In this document: in pieces, positions 34,101 to 45,572 of the stretch | Layout of the letters: each line of letters starts with the position of its first letter | Numbering within the stretch: position 1 is the first letter of the stretch | Assembly: GCA_033557465.1 (NCBI GenBank) | Contig: CM066037.1 | Span: forward strand, 513,228,686-513,292,685 | From: Ichthyophis bannanicus | Lineage: Eukaryota; Chordata; Amphibia; Gymnophiona; Ichthyophiidae | Reading direction: 5' to 3' | DNA: 64,000 nt | The notes under the pieces: model-generated | Databases searched by the model: none | Told to the model about the DNA's origin: nothing | What the model saw: only the letters and a program-made list of their open reading frames with translations | Position numbers and translations under genes: made by a program

Positions 34101-35659
34101 ATCATGTCAACACAGCTACTAGTGCTGGGATATCAGATACACCAGTGTCACAGTTAGTGGGGACCTCAGCAGAGACACACACAGGGGTTGCTTTCCCATA
34201 CAGGTGTATTGCACTTAGACGGACACAGAGATGACATTTTTGCGTGACATTATGCACTGGGGAGCAGCAATTGGGCTTTTCAACAGGGCAGACCACATGA
34301 GCTGTGGGGTACTCCCATAGGCTTTTATGGTGGATGGGGGGAGCAGTCGCATGCTGTCTTGCACACTGCATCACAGACAGATATGGGTCAGTGCCCTCAT
34401 GCCTATTCCAGGTGATTATCTGTCCCCAGTGCCACATACATGCCTCAATGTGGGTGTGGACATGTGTGCAGCGACACCTATGAGCAATGTCCATGTCTCC
34501 CTAAATGCATGGGGACGTCTCCCTTTGGCACCCTTGACAGACATGGCATTGGCATGGCACATTTGTTTGGCCAATGTGGATGTCCATGGGGAGGCCTTTA
34601 GCCCAGTAGGTATTACATTAGATACATGTGGGGTCACATTAACTGTACATGTCATGCAATCCAAACGCAATGGCACCCAGATGTAACGGTAAACATGTTT
34701 GTGTTCACATACATGTGACATTGAGTGGTTTGCCCTAAGCACCGTGGCAGGGGGCAGGTCCATGACACATGGATATCTAGATGGCCATGGATGTAATTAC
34801 CTGACCCAACACATGAGTTGTGTGTCCTGTATGTCATAGGGCTACTAATAGCTACATCAGACCTACCTTGACGACTGTGAGACACAGCATACTGGCGATG
34901 GTGGACATGCATCTGTCACCTTCCAGCTTCTCGGGTGTTTTTATGTTCCTCTGACCTGTGTCCCTGAGGGTTCTATGAGATGTGCCTGCACACACTACGG
35001 ACAATGACACATTACACGGATATGTGCTGTTTCGGCCCCTGTACATTTGTGGATGATAGGCTATAGTGTGCAACCTGGATGTGTGTCTGGAACCCCCCAG
35101 AGGCAGCTGTGAGGTACATGTAGACAAAGGGTCATTGTGCCTGTAGGCTTTTGTGGAGGTAAACCTCAATTCTGCATACATAGCTGTGCACATGTCCCTC
35201 TCGCAAGGGTTTGGGCTTCCATCTCGAGGCTACTGTGTGATAGCTTTTGTGAACGCACAACCATATCAGCATCTACCATAACATGTCCATACATGTACAG
35301 TGCGTGTGTTGGACTATGTGCCACATAGGGCAAGTGTGAGTTGCAACCAGACCACTATACCCTATGTGACATATGGGACTGAGATAACCTCCGTTACAAT
35401 AAGCTATTAGCCACCACGGTATTGGGTGTCTTACGGCATATCATCAGCAAGATACAGCATTGCAACATGGTGACACCCTGGACGCCAGATGCATGTATCA
35501 GGCCTGCATGAGGTACAGATAATTGACTGAACGCCAACCTCACACTGCACCATATCACCAGGGTGACTGTGGCATACTGTGATGGGCTGGACAGACAACT
35601 GGGGATTGGTGGATGTGTTAGCCTACACTGTCACATGCATACCTATCTCCATGGTGCCA
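31162..35659 (-). other. intron 1 of the second SANT-like gene, G/T-rich part
   Basis: About 4.5 kb with no supported gene. The plus strand is G/T-rich, with G runs at about 31565-31574 and 32973-32982. Confidence 0.5.
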
Positions 35660-38600
35660 GACAACCCACTTGGATGGACTCTCTGACCTCCTGGAGGTGA
35701 GGGGGGGGGGGCCAAACTACATTAGGACACACAACCATAGCTCCAGGGTGATAGTAGACCCACTTTGATGGGCTCTCTGACCTCCTGGAGTTAGGGAGAA
35801 GGGTTTAAGCTACATTAGGACACAGATCCATATCTCCAGGGTGATAAAGAGCCCACTTGGATGGCCTCTCTGCACTCCTGGAGTTAGGGAGGAGGGTTAA
35901 TACTACATTGGGACACACAACCATAGGCCCAGGGTGATGGGGGACCCACTTGGATGGCCTCTCTGCACTCCTGGAGTTAGGGAGGAGGGTTCAAACTACA
36001 TTAGGACACAGATCCATAGCTCCAGGGTGATAAAGAGCCCACTTGGATGGCCTCTCTGCACTCCTGGAGTTAGGGAGGAGGGTTCAAACTACATTAGGAC
36101 ACAGATCCATAGCTCCAGGGTGATAAAGAGCCCACTTGGATGGCCTCTCTGCACTCCTGGAGTTAGGGAGGAGGGTTCAAACTACATTAGGACACACAAC
36201 CATAGGCCCAGGGTGATAGGGGACCCACTTGGATGGCCTCTCTGCACTCCTGGAGTTAGGGAGGAGGGTTCAAACTACATTAGGACACAGATCCATAGCT
36301 CCAGGGTGATAAAGAGCCCATTTGGATAGCCTCTCTGCACTCCTGGAGTTAGGGAGGAGGGTTCAAACTACATTAGGACACAGATCCATAGCTCCAGGGT
36401 GATAAAGAGCCCACTTGGATGGCCTCTCTGCACTCCTGGAGTTAGGGAGGAGGGTTCAAACTACATTAGGACACACAACCATAGGCCCAGGGTGATAGGG
36501 GACCCACTTGGATGGCCTCTCTGCACTCCTGGAGTTAGGGAGGAGGGTTCAAACTACATTAGGACACAGATCCATAGCTCCAGGGTGATAGAGAGCCCAC
36601 TTGGATGGCCTCTCTGCACTCCTGGAGTTAGGGAGGAGGGTTCAAACTACATTAGGACACAGATCCATAGCTCCAGGGTGATAGAGAGCCCACTTGGATG
36701 GCCTCTCTGCACTCCTGGAGTTAGGGAGGAGGGTTCAAACTACATTAGGACACACAACCATAGGCCCAGGGTGATAGGGGACCCACTTGGATGGCCTCTC
36801 TGCACTCCTGGAGTTAGGGCGGAGGGTTCAAACTACATTAGGACACAGATCCATATCTCCAGGGTGATAAAGAGCCCACTTGGATGGCCTCTCTGCACTC
36901 CTGGAGTTAGGGAGGAGGGTTCAAACTACATTAGGACACAGATCCATAGCTCCAGGGTGATTGTGTTCCCACTTGGATGGCCTCTCTGCACTCCTGGAGT
37001 TAGGGAGGAGGGTTCAAACTACATTAGGACACACAACCATAGCACCAGGGTGATAGAGGACCCACTTTGATGGGCTCTCTGACCTCCTGGAGTTAGGGAG
37101 AAGGGTTTAAGCTACATTAGGACACAGATCCATATCTCCAGGGTGATAAAGAGCCCACTTGGATGGCCTCTCTGCACTCCTGGAGTTAGGGAGGAGGGTT
37201 CAAACTACATTAGGACACAGATCCATAGCTCCAGGGTGATAAAGAGCCCACTTGGATGGCCTCTCTGCACTCCTGGAGTTAGGGAGGAGGGTTCAAACTA
37301 CATTAGGACACAGATCCATAGCTCCAGGGTGATAAAGAGCCCACTTGGATGGCCTCTCTGCACTCCTGGAGTTAGGGAGGAGGGTTCAAACTACATTAGG
37401 ACACAGATCCATAGCTCCAGGGTGATAAAGAGCCCACTTGGATGGCCTCTCTGCACTCCTGGAGTTAGGGAGGAGGGTTCAAACTACATTAGGACACACA
37501 ACAATAGGCCCAGGGTGATAGGGGACCCACTTGGATGGCCTCTCTGCACTCCTGGAGTTAGGGAGGAGGGTTCAAACTACATTAGGACACAGATCCATAG
37601 CTCCAGGGTGATCAAGAGCCCACTTGGATGGCCTCTCTGCACTCCTGGAGTTAGGGAGGAGGGTTCAAACTACATTAGGACACAGATCCATAGCTCCAGG
37701 GTGATAAAGAGCCCACTTGGATGGCCTCTCTGCACTCCTGGAGTTAGGGAGGAGGGTTCATACTACATTAGGACACAGATCCATAGCTCCAGGGTGATAA
37801 AGAGCCCACTTGGATGGCCTCTCTGCACTCCTGGAGTTAGGGAGGAGGGTTCAAACTACATTAGGACACACAACCATAGGCCCAGGGTGATAGGGGACCC
37901 ACTTGGATGGCCTCTCTGCACTCCTGGAGTTAGGGCGGAGGGTTCAAACTACATTAGGACACAGATCCATATCTCCAGGGTGATAAAGAGCCCACTTGGA
38001 TGGCCTCTCTGCACTCCTGGAGTTAGGGAGGAGGGTTCAAACTACATTAGGACACAGATCCATAGCTCCAGGGTGATCAAGGGCCCACTTGGATGGCCTC
38101 TCTGCACTCCTGGAGTTAGGGAGGAGGGTTCAAACTACATTAGGACACACAACCATAGCTCCAGGGTGATAGAGGACCCACTTTGATGGGCTCTCTGACC
38201 TCCTGGAGTTAGGGAGAAGGGTTTAAGCTACATTAGGACACAGATCCATATCTCCAGGGTGATAAAGAGCCCACTTGGATGGCCTCTCTGCACTCCTGGA
38301 GTTAGGGAGGAGGGTTCAAACTACATTAGGACACAGATCCATAGCTCCAGGGTGATCAAGAGCCCACTTGGATGGCCTCTCTGCACTCCTGGAGTTAGGG
38401 AGGAGGGTTCAAACTACATTAGGACACAGATCTATAGCTCCAGGGTGATAAAGAGCCCACTTGGATGGCCTCTCTGCACTCCTGGAGTTAGGGAGGAGGG
38501 TTCAAACTACATTAGGACACAGATCCATAGCTCCAGGGTGATAGAGAGCCCACTTGGATGGCCTCTCTGCACTCCTGGAGTTAGGGAGGAGGGTTCAAAC

Positions 38601-39480
38601 TACATTAGGACACAGATCCATAGCTCCAGGGTGATAGAGAGCCCACTTGGATGGCCTCTCTGCACTCCTGGAGTTAGGGAGGAGGGTTCAAACTACATTA
38701 GGACACAGATCCATAGCTCCAGGGTGATCAAAGGCCCACTTGGATGGCCTCTCTGCACTCCTGGAGTTAGGGAGGAGGGTTCAAACTACATTAGGACACA
38801 CAACCATAGGCCCAGGGTGATAGGGGACCCACTTGGATGGCCTCTCTGCACTCCTGGAGTTAGGGCGGAGGGTTCAAACTACATTAGGACACACAACCAT
38901 AGGCCCAGGGTGATAGGGGACCCACTTGGATGGCCTCTCTGCACTCCTGGAGTTAGGGAGGAGGGTTCAAACTACTTAGGACACAGATCCATAGCTCCAG
39001 GGTGATCAAGGGCCCACTTGGATGGCCTCTCTGCACTCCTGGAGTTAGGGAGGAGGGTTCAAACTACATTAGGACACACAACCATAGCTCCAGGGTGATA
39101 GAGGACCCACTTTGATGGGCTCTCTGACCTCCTGGAGTTAGGGAGAAGGGTTTAAGCTACATTAGGACACAGATCCATATCTCCAGGGTGATAAAGAGCC
39201 CACTTGGATGGCCTCTCTGCACTCCTGGAGTTAGGGAGGAGGGTTCAAACTACATTAGGACACAGATCCATAGCTCCGGGGTGATAAAGAGACCACTTGG
39301 ATGGCCTCTCTGCACTCCTGGAGTTAGGGAGGAGGGTTCAAAGTACATTAGGACACACAACCATAGACCCAGGCTGATAGACGACCCACTTGGATGGCCT
39401 CTCTGACCTCCTGGAGATATGGGTTATGTTTCATAGTACATGAGGACGCAGATCCATATCTCCAGGTTGCCAGGGCACAC
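35660..39480 (+). repeat. 93-bp minisatellite, about 41 copies
   Basis: A 93-bp unit ('ggatggcctctctgcactcctggag...ccagggtgataaagagcccactt' in pieces) repeats without spacers across 3.8 kb. Because 93 is 31 codons, one frame stays open through most units and yields a 31-residue repeat (SPLGWPLCTPGVREEGSNYI...). Two main unit types alternate (acagatccatagctcc with gataaagagcc; acacaaccataggccc with gataggggacc). A more diverged unit with 'tttgatgggctctctgacc' occurs at about 35762, 37064, 38180 and 39110, that is 14, 12 and 10 units apart, marking a higher-order repeat. Edge units are degenerate. It lies in the first intron of the second SANT-like gene. Confidence 0.95.
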
Positions 39481-39937
39481 TTTGAGTGGCTCTCTGTAGC
39501 CCTGAGGGGAGGGGAATGTATTATACCACATTTGTAAAACACCCCTGGCCACCTGTGTGCGTCAGGGCCTTTGTGCTGAAGGTTCCACGACCCTGATGGT
39601 TGCCCCTATGTGTTACCTCCAGATGCAGATACCTCCATCAGCACATGGTGATTCTAGACACTCCTTAGGCTGATGGTTGGCCTAGCTGTGTTACAGTGGT
39701 CTGTAGTACATCAATGCCAGCAGCTGTCATGAGGCCATGGGGTCATCATGCCCTCTGTGGGCACATGGATCTGAAAATGGCTACATGGGCAACACTCAGA
39801 TGTGGTACACAATGCATCTGGCATGTGGTTTCCCTACTACACGTAATTTATCTAGACTACTTACACACAACAGCATGGACAGCTGACATTAACCCTGTCT
39901 GTGTATATGGTTTTGTGACCTGTGGCCATTCACTTAC
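39481..39937 (-). other. intron 1 remainder
   Basis: Unique sequence between the minisatellite and the donor of exon 1; no other feature. Confidence 0.5.
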
Positions 39938-40122
39938 CTCACGTGGGTGGTCTGCCTCACGGTTAAAGCGCCTGGTCACCCTCTCCAGGCCCTCAGCACC
40001 TTCCCCATGTTTATCCTCCTGGAGGGCCCTGGGAAAAGGATCTTTTGTTTCGGGCCAATAAGGGAGGCCAGGAGGCACAGCTCCCTGTAGCTGAAGGCGG
40101 GCTTCCTGCTCCTTGACGCCAT
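39938..40122 (-). pseudogene. second SANT-like gene, exon 1 (one frameshift)
   Basis: From ATG at 40122 the minus strand reads MASRSRKPAFSYRELCLLAS, then LIGPKQKILFPGPSRRINMG and KVLRAWRG before a TGA. A one-base shift at about 39985 instead continues as RVTRRFNREADHPRE to the donor GAG|GTAAGT at 39938. FSYRELCLLASLI (helix 1), RINMGKVLRAWRRV-like text with a conserved Trp, and RRFNREADHPRE fit a Myb/SANT-type DNA-binding fold: an aromatic start, a W in helix 2, then a polar loop leading to the exon 2 helix. It differs from the first Myb-like protein. Whether the shift is real or an assembly error near a GGG run is open. No known family name is assigned. Confidence 0.62.
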
Positions 40123-40265
40123 TTTGTTTGTGGGCGTGTAGACGCGCGAACGCTAACGACGCCACTTCCGCATTTGCGCGTATCGGAGCAAGCACGTGCG
40201 CGCCGCATGGCTGCGGCCCTCATAACTGCTTGCCCATGCGTTCCGCATTGCTGCGCTCCTGAAAA
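40123..40265 (-). promoter_or_regulatory. CpG-dense promoter of the second SANT-like gene
   Basis: The stretch just upstream of ATG 40122 is packed with CG words (GACGCGCGAACG, GCACGTGCGCGCCGC), the third CpG-dense patch of the region after 8.0-9.7 kb and 20.1-20.6 kb. No TATA box is evident. Confidence 0.5.
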
Positions 40266-40792
40266 GTGCAAATATTAGCGGCACGCATCATTCATACACA
40301 TTTTTTACATTTATTAATACAAATAGGTTTCATGTTGTTTGCATGCTCACATAGCTACAAGGTATCTCTCATCTCCCTATAACATAATTTAATGATTCTG
40401 AATATTACTTGTTCACACAATGTGGTCTTGAACCTCTGGACACATATGCACTGATTCCGAGGCCATTGTCAGATGAGGTGTGCTATGTGTGTCACATAGC
40501 AGATAGTGCTCTGACACTGATAGCAATGGGTGCAAACAAACCATCAGCGTCAGGGGTCAAGCAACCTGGTGATATGGCATGATGTGTGTTAGTTGGCTCT
40601 GTTCTGTGTTGACTCACCATGTACAGATATCAATGATTTGGTGGTTGCCATAGGTGTTTTGCGGGGGTTCATATGTGTGCATTACACGGGAAAAATAGGT
40701 TGCGTGTTAGACATTAGGGGGCAATGTGGACAGCATGTCACCACAATCCACATTACAATTTGGTAGATCTGCTGGCATACAGTCCTGGGGGC

Positions 40793-40850
40793 TGAGATAT
40801 AGCGCAATGGTGGATACATTGGCTGCTTAACGAGGCATCATGGCTTACAT
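40793..40850 (+). repeat. tRNA-like unit, left-array family
   Basis: TAGCGCAATGG at 40800-40810 preceded by 'ggctgagata', then 'ggatacattgg', resembles the left-array units ('aactgagccgtagcacaatggcgaagacatt'). The B box is decayed. Confidence 0.45.
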
Positions 40851-41579
40851 CTTCCTTTTGCGCTCTGGAGTGCCTGTCTCAGGCAGCTCACATTATAATA
40901 CGTTGTAACACCATTGGCCATGGTGCTTTCCATCTACATCTATGCTGTGCACAGCATATATTTTCATACTTTGCAACATTATTACTTGCCCCAGAGCCCT
41001 TTCTACATTACAGAGGTGCTGCTGGTGGCAAGACACTCACACTGCTGCAGACATCATATGTCATACACCATTCTCACTGATGGAGCACCACAACCCTGGT
41101 AACAACAACACACTGTCTGCATGATTGCCTCTTTGGCCAGCCAGGCATCTGTTCTTATCAATCTAGCTGTGGCCCACACCTAACCTTGATGCATGGGGAG
41201 CCAGAGGTTGCATACGTCCATATACAGTGAGGATAATGGTGGGTGCAGCCAATGACATGTCCATGACTGTGGACTACTGGTGGTTGTTGTGAGATCCTCA
41301 CAGTGCTGTCAGCAGCAGGTACCCCACAGACCACCTTATAGGGTGTACCTGGGTTAATGCACTGTGATGGTGTTTAAGTTGCCAGTACTTGAGGACATTA
41401 CCCACGTTCCACACCTGACAGCCCCCATGGACCTTGTAAAAACAAATTTACCTAATGTGACACTGCCTTGTTCAATGTATGTTGATTTTCAGAACGTTTC
41501 CCCACACTACTGCTGACTGGTGGAGTCTATGGGCCAAAGTCAGGATATATAAAATACTTTCCTTGTAGAACCACATTTA

Positions 41580-41640
41580 GAATTTGAACTAACAACCTTT
41601 TGCTCCTGAGGCATTGCAGTCACCACTGGACTACAGCTCT
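41580..41640 (-). repeat. tRNA-like unit, minus strand
   Basis: Minus-strand A box TAGTCCAGTGG (41632-41622) and B box AGTTCAAATTC (41590-41580), about 42 bases apart, with tRNA-like spacing. Confidence 0.6.
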
Positions 41641-43667
41641 GGGGCTGTGATGAGACTATCTGGCTGTCTGCAATATGACCTAGGCAGACTTTGTGCTGCA
41701 GTTAACAGGGTAACGTCAGTCCACTCACCCCCATGATGCACTGCACATGCAAAGCAGCAGTCTACTAATGGTCCAACGATAGGGTGTGCAACCACACAGC
41801 ACCTGGACATAGTTTTGTGCACAGACCTTCTGTGTTGCAGGTACAGAGTGGGTACAGAACTCACAATGTGTGTGGCTTTTAATCACCCTGAGTGTGAGGT
41901 GAGACACACAGCACCTGTCCTGGCTGAGAGGGCCAAGAACATCAGATCAGCTTGTCAGACGATGTCTGATAGGTTGACGCATACAGTCCTCCTTCAGGCA
42001 TCTGTATCTCCCTGACCCATCTGGGCCTTGTGGGCTACAATGCTCACCCAAGGGTGCATCTCCTTTGTGAGGGCCCTGCCCTTCATAATATATGTGAAGG
42101 GGTAAGGGAGATTTCTGGCCACATTGGCTATATGTGTCTGACCACCTGCACTTTCCTGTCAAACACACTTTGCACAATATTACAATATGCACATTCTGTA
42201 GCCCAACTACGGTGCTAGCAGTTGCCAGCAACCTCATTCCGCCTGTCGTACCCAGAACCTACAGGTCACTCTCTGCAATTTTGAACATATCCATATGTCT
42301 AGATCAGGCAGACAAACAGCTGAGCCAGAGCCACCCAGCTCAACCAACACCATCTGACATTTTGCAGCAGAGGCCACAGTGTGTGGCCAGCTACTGACCC
42401 TGCAAGGTGTTCCAGCCAAACACATGGTAACTGCTTTCAGGCCGCTTGACGGTCCATACTGCATGCTACCAGGGACACTCTGTGCACCCATTACTGGGAT
42501 GTTTGCACAACCACCATGCAGTTGACTCAGTGATTGGGCCCCCTATATATACACACGACCCATAAAAATCACAGAGGAGAACTACTGTATGGCAATATGT
42601 TGTAACCTAGCCATGGCGTGGTCACTGATCATTCGTGGTGAGGGTTGCCTCCTCACCGTACATGCTATGGGCACCATGTTTGTGGAGGTGATAGCAAGGC
42701 ACAACATGGTCCTAGGCATGCACATTTGCCCTGTGTAGCTGCATCCTGCTCCTGCCACCCTGTGTGTTCTATACCCAGAGTACTTTGCTCCTCATTATGC
42801 ACATTTGCAGACCAATACTGGCAACGGTGCTATCATTGTGGGCTGTGGGAGGTGTTGGCAGCCAGCACACACTGGATCAACAGACACACACTCCCTACAC
42901 CTAGGACAGCAGTGAGACGATGTACGGTTATTTAGGAGCAGAGACCAACGCAACAGTAATGGGCACACTGGGGGTATGGCAACGTTGGGGTACATTTGTT
43001 GTGATATGTTCCAGGCTGACAATCTCTGGAGGGCACCTGACCTGACACACATTGTACATACATCTGAGACGTTGGTATGTTACAGCTCGATGATCTGCTT
43101 GTGCTTCGCATAGACATTTCTAACAGTCACTGCTCATACCAGGCTTCTGATATGCGTGTGAGGTATCGCCATGTGTAGTGTGTGATTGGTAATGTCTGCA
43201 CATGCTAGTTATTGGAGGGGCACACAGGGCCCGACATCCTGCCACTGCATTGGTCATCAGATATTGGGGCCTGCAGGTGCAGCTGTTTCTGGCCCTGTTG
43301 CCCACTGCTGTAGGCCATATTTTCAGAAAAACCAGGCAATATGGCACACACACTGGTCAGGTTTTCATGATGTCCGTGATGAATATGCCTCTCAGACAGA
43401 TGCATACCATGGTGGTGTTCAATTAACTTGCAGCACACGCATCTTTATTGGATACATCAGCGAACATGGGTGTTCTTTGTGCCTGCATGGCTGCATTTGG
43501 GGGACTGTACTGTGGGCGAGGCATATGTTTATGTGGTGTGTGCTGTTTATTGTAAAATAAGTTGTCTTTTCCAACGCTTATGTCATCAGCAGGGGAATTG
43601 CAGTCTTAATAGCAGGTTTTGTGCATGTGAAAGAAAATGGGGAGTGGGATGGCAGGTGCCCCAGCTG

Positions 43668-43732
43668 AGATTTGAACCTAGGGCCTTCTGCTCTTGGGGC
43701 ACTTGCTATGTGTACTGCACCACCGTCTTAGC
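43668..43732 (-). repeat. tRNA-like unit, minus strand
   Basis: Minus-strand A box near GGTGGTGCAGT (43724-43714) and B box AGGTTCAAATC (43679-43669), followed by 'tcagctggggcacctgcc'. Typical tRNA-SINE head. Confidence 0.7.
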
Positions 43733-44124
43733 ACAGCAACAGCTCATTCCCGGGGGAGTCCATGGCTGTTTGTCACACAGTGCCTGTCTGGTGGATTGGA
43801 CTGCAGCCACATGAGGGTAGCTAGGCCAGCATCTGCTGTGGTGCAGCAGCCACTGCCCCCTCTGCCAGCAGTAGGCGTACACCACCATGATAAAGAGGCG
43901 TTATATTGGGGACAGCATCACAGCTAACTGACATGTGGCCCTCCGGTACTGCATTATGTGTACTCTGCTGTAGGTGTTGGACATTTCTGAGGGCTATGAA
44001 CTACTTATGGTAAAATAACAATCCTCAGAAAAAACTTTTCTTCTCTGCAGGTGTGGGTTTTATTCCCAATAACGGTTTACTGGTGGATAAAATATGTGCA
44101 CTGTGTTGCCGATGGCCCCAGCTG

Positions 44125-44186
44125 GGAGTTGAACTTGTTATCTTTGTCTCCACAACACACTGGCTGTGTCCCCTGCACCACCATGC
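44125..44186 (-). repeat. tRNA-like unit, minus strand
   Basis: Minus-strand A box GGTGGTGCAGG (44182-44172) and B box AAGTTCAACTC (44136-44126), followed by 'ccagctggggcc', as in the unit at 43.67 kb. Confidence 0.65.
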
Positions 44187-45438
44187 GGACACTGAGTCAA
44201 TGTAGACCCTGCAAATAGCATGTCTGTTTGTCCTAGCGGCCCTTTCTGTTATGGGCCAGTGCACCCACGTGTCAGGGTCTCTGGCTCCATCTTCTCTGGC
44301 CACCTGCCACTGACCCCACTGATACCAGTACACCTCGGCTAACATGCTGCAGGCCCTGTTAGTGCTGGTGCCACTCAGTTGTTGAACATCCACTGTGCAT
44401 GTATGCAACTACCTATGCTGTGCATTATGGGTTTGGGGTGACTACCTAGTCCTCCACATATCCCCACAGATCACACATGCTGTTGTGCAACATGTGCATG
44501 CCCTAGGGGAAAAAATCCATTGGTGTGGGGACACATGCTCTCTCCTTCAGCAATGTTGACTCATGCACATGTTATGCTGCATGAGCCAGAAACCCTTCCA
44601 ACATGCCTATCTTTTAGCCCTGCCTTTCTTGTGAGTGTATGTTGATGTTTCACATTGCTGTGACCATTACCAAGGTTGGTCGTCTTGTGTGGTACAATCA
44701 AGTGGTTTAACAGCCCTGTGCGACACAACAGTCCTGGGAACAGTACAGGCATGGGTATGTTACACATAGCTGGTGGGGGTCAATCACCCAGGATGTACAC
44801 ACTGTCAGACAACAGACCTGCTGCACACATGACCCACATCTGCATGATTGTCATGTGGTGCTCAATGGGCAAAATGTGCTGAACATATACATCCATATTT
44901 CACTGTGTTCAATGAAGACATTAGATAGCTGTGTACCATGTCCCCAGGTGTGGGGTGGCATTGGTGACATCTGCAACTGCTACTATTGGCGGTTACAGGC
45001 AGGGCCCAATGTCCTGCCTTTCCAGGATGCATTGTCCAATGCAGCCTGTGGGCGTGGGTGTGTCAGGGCCTGTTGGCTGGTGCTTTTCATCAGGCATTCC
45101 CACATCATCTCATGGTGTGGCTAACACTGTTGTAGTTTTATGCTGTCCCTCCTGGATATGCATGTGCTACATCTGCATGACATGAGGGTGGTACATAGAT
45201 ATGCAGCACAGTCATTTGTATTAGAGGCAGCATGGAACCTGACTGTTGTGTGGTCGTCCAAAACTGTATTTGGGATACTCTGCTCTAGGTGATCGCCCTG
45301 TTCATGGTGTGTGTGGTTGGGATGGTAAATGTTGGGGGTTTTACTGAGGCCACTGTCCTCTGCCTTAAAGGTTTTGCTTACTACCATGGTTTATTTGTGA
45401 GTAAAATATGTGCTCATGATTGGCAATATCCCCAGCCG

Positions 45439-45500
45439 AACTTTGAACCTGTGACCTTCTGTTGTTTCATACACTTTCTGTGTACACTGCACCACTGTGT
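45439..45500 (-). repeat. tRNA-like unit, minus strand
   Basis: Minus-strand A box GTGGTGCAGT (45495-45486) and B box AGGTTCAAAGT (45450-45440), followed by 'tcggctggggatat' and 'gagcacatattttac', a body shared with the unit at 44.1 kb. Confidence 0.7.
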
Positions 45501-45572
45501 ATCTACAGCTTGGCAGAGTTCCCTGGGACGTCCATGACTGTACATCCAACAGGGGCTGTCTGTCACATAAGC

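Larger units (their letters stand above)
8006..40310. mobile_element. giant Harbinger-type element (right end uncertain)
   Basis: The left end is called at 8006, where TTA is followed by GGGGCATGTTTACTAA, nearly the TIR of the nearby MITE. Between here and about 40.3 kb lie a HARBI1-like transposase (minus), a Myb/SANT-like gene (plus) and a second SANT-like gene (minus), all spliced, plus tRNA-like arrays and a minisatellite, in DNA of unusual TG/CA-rich composition unlike either flank. I did not find the matching right TIR. The same composition and tRNA-like units continue to about 45570, where an L2 begins, so the element may extend that far and have lost its end. An LTR-like insertion and the gap sit in one intron. 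It could instead be two adjacent or nested Harbingers. Confidence 0.55.
40266..45572. other. TG/CA-rich region with scattered tRNA-like units
   Basis: No coding domain found. A minus-strand AATAAA lies at about 40310-40315, in a context like those at 12878 and 30112, which could mark the end of a further minus-strand transcript, but no exon is recognised. Composition is like the giant element. The region ends where the L2 starts. Confidence 0.45.

Noticed and set aside
35934..39406. Long frames of up to 347 codons in the minisatellite
   Set aside because: They exist because the 93-bp unit is a multiple of three with no stop in that frame; edge units break it and there is no start signal or domain.
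35660..39480. CRISPR array
   Set aside because: Units are contiguous with no unique spacers, the period is 93 bp, and the genome is eukaryotic.
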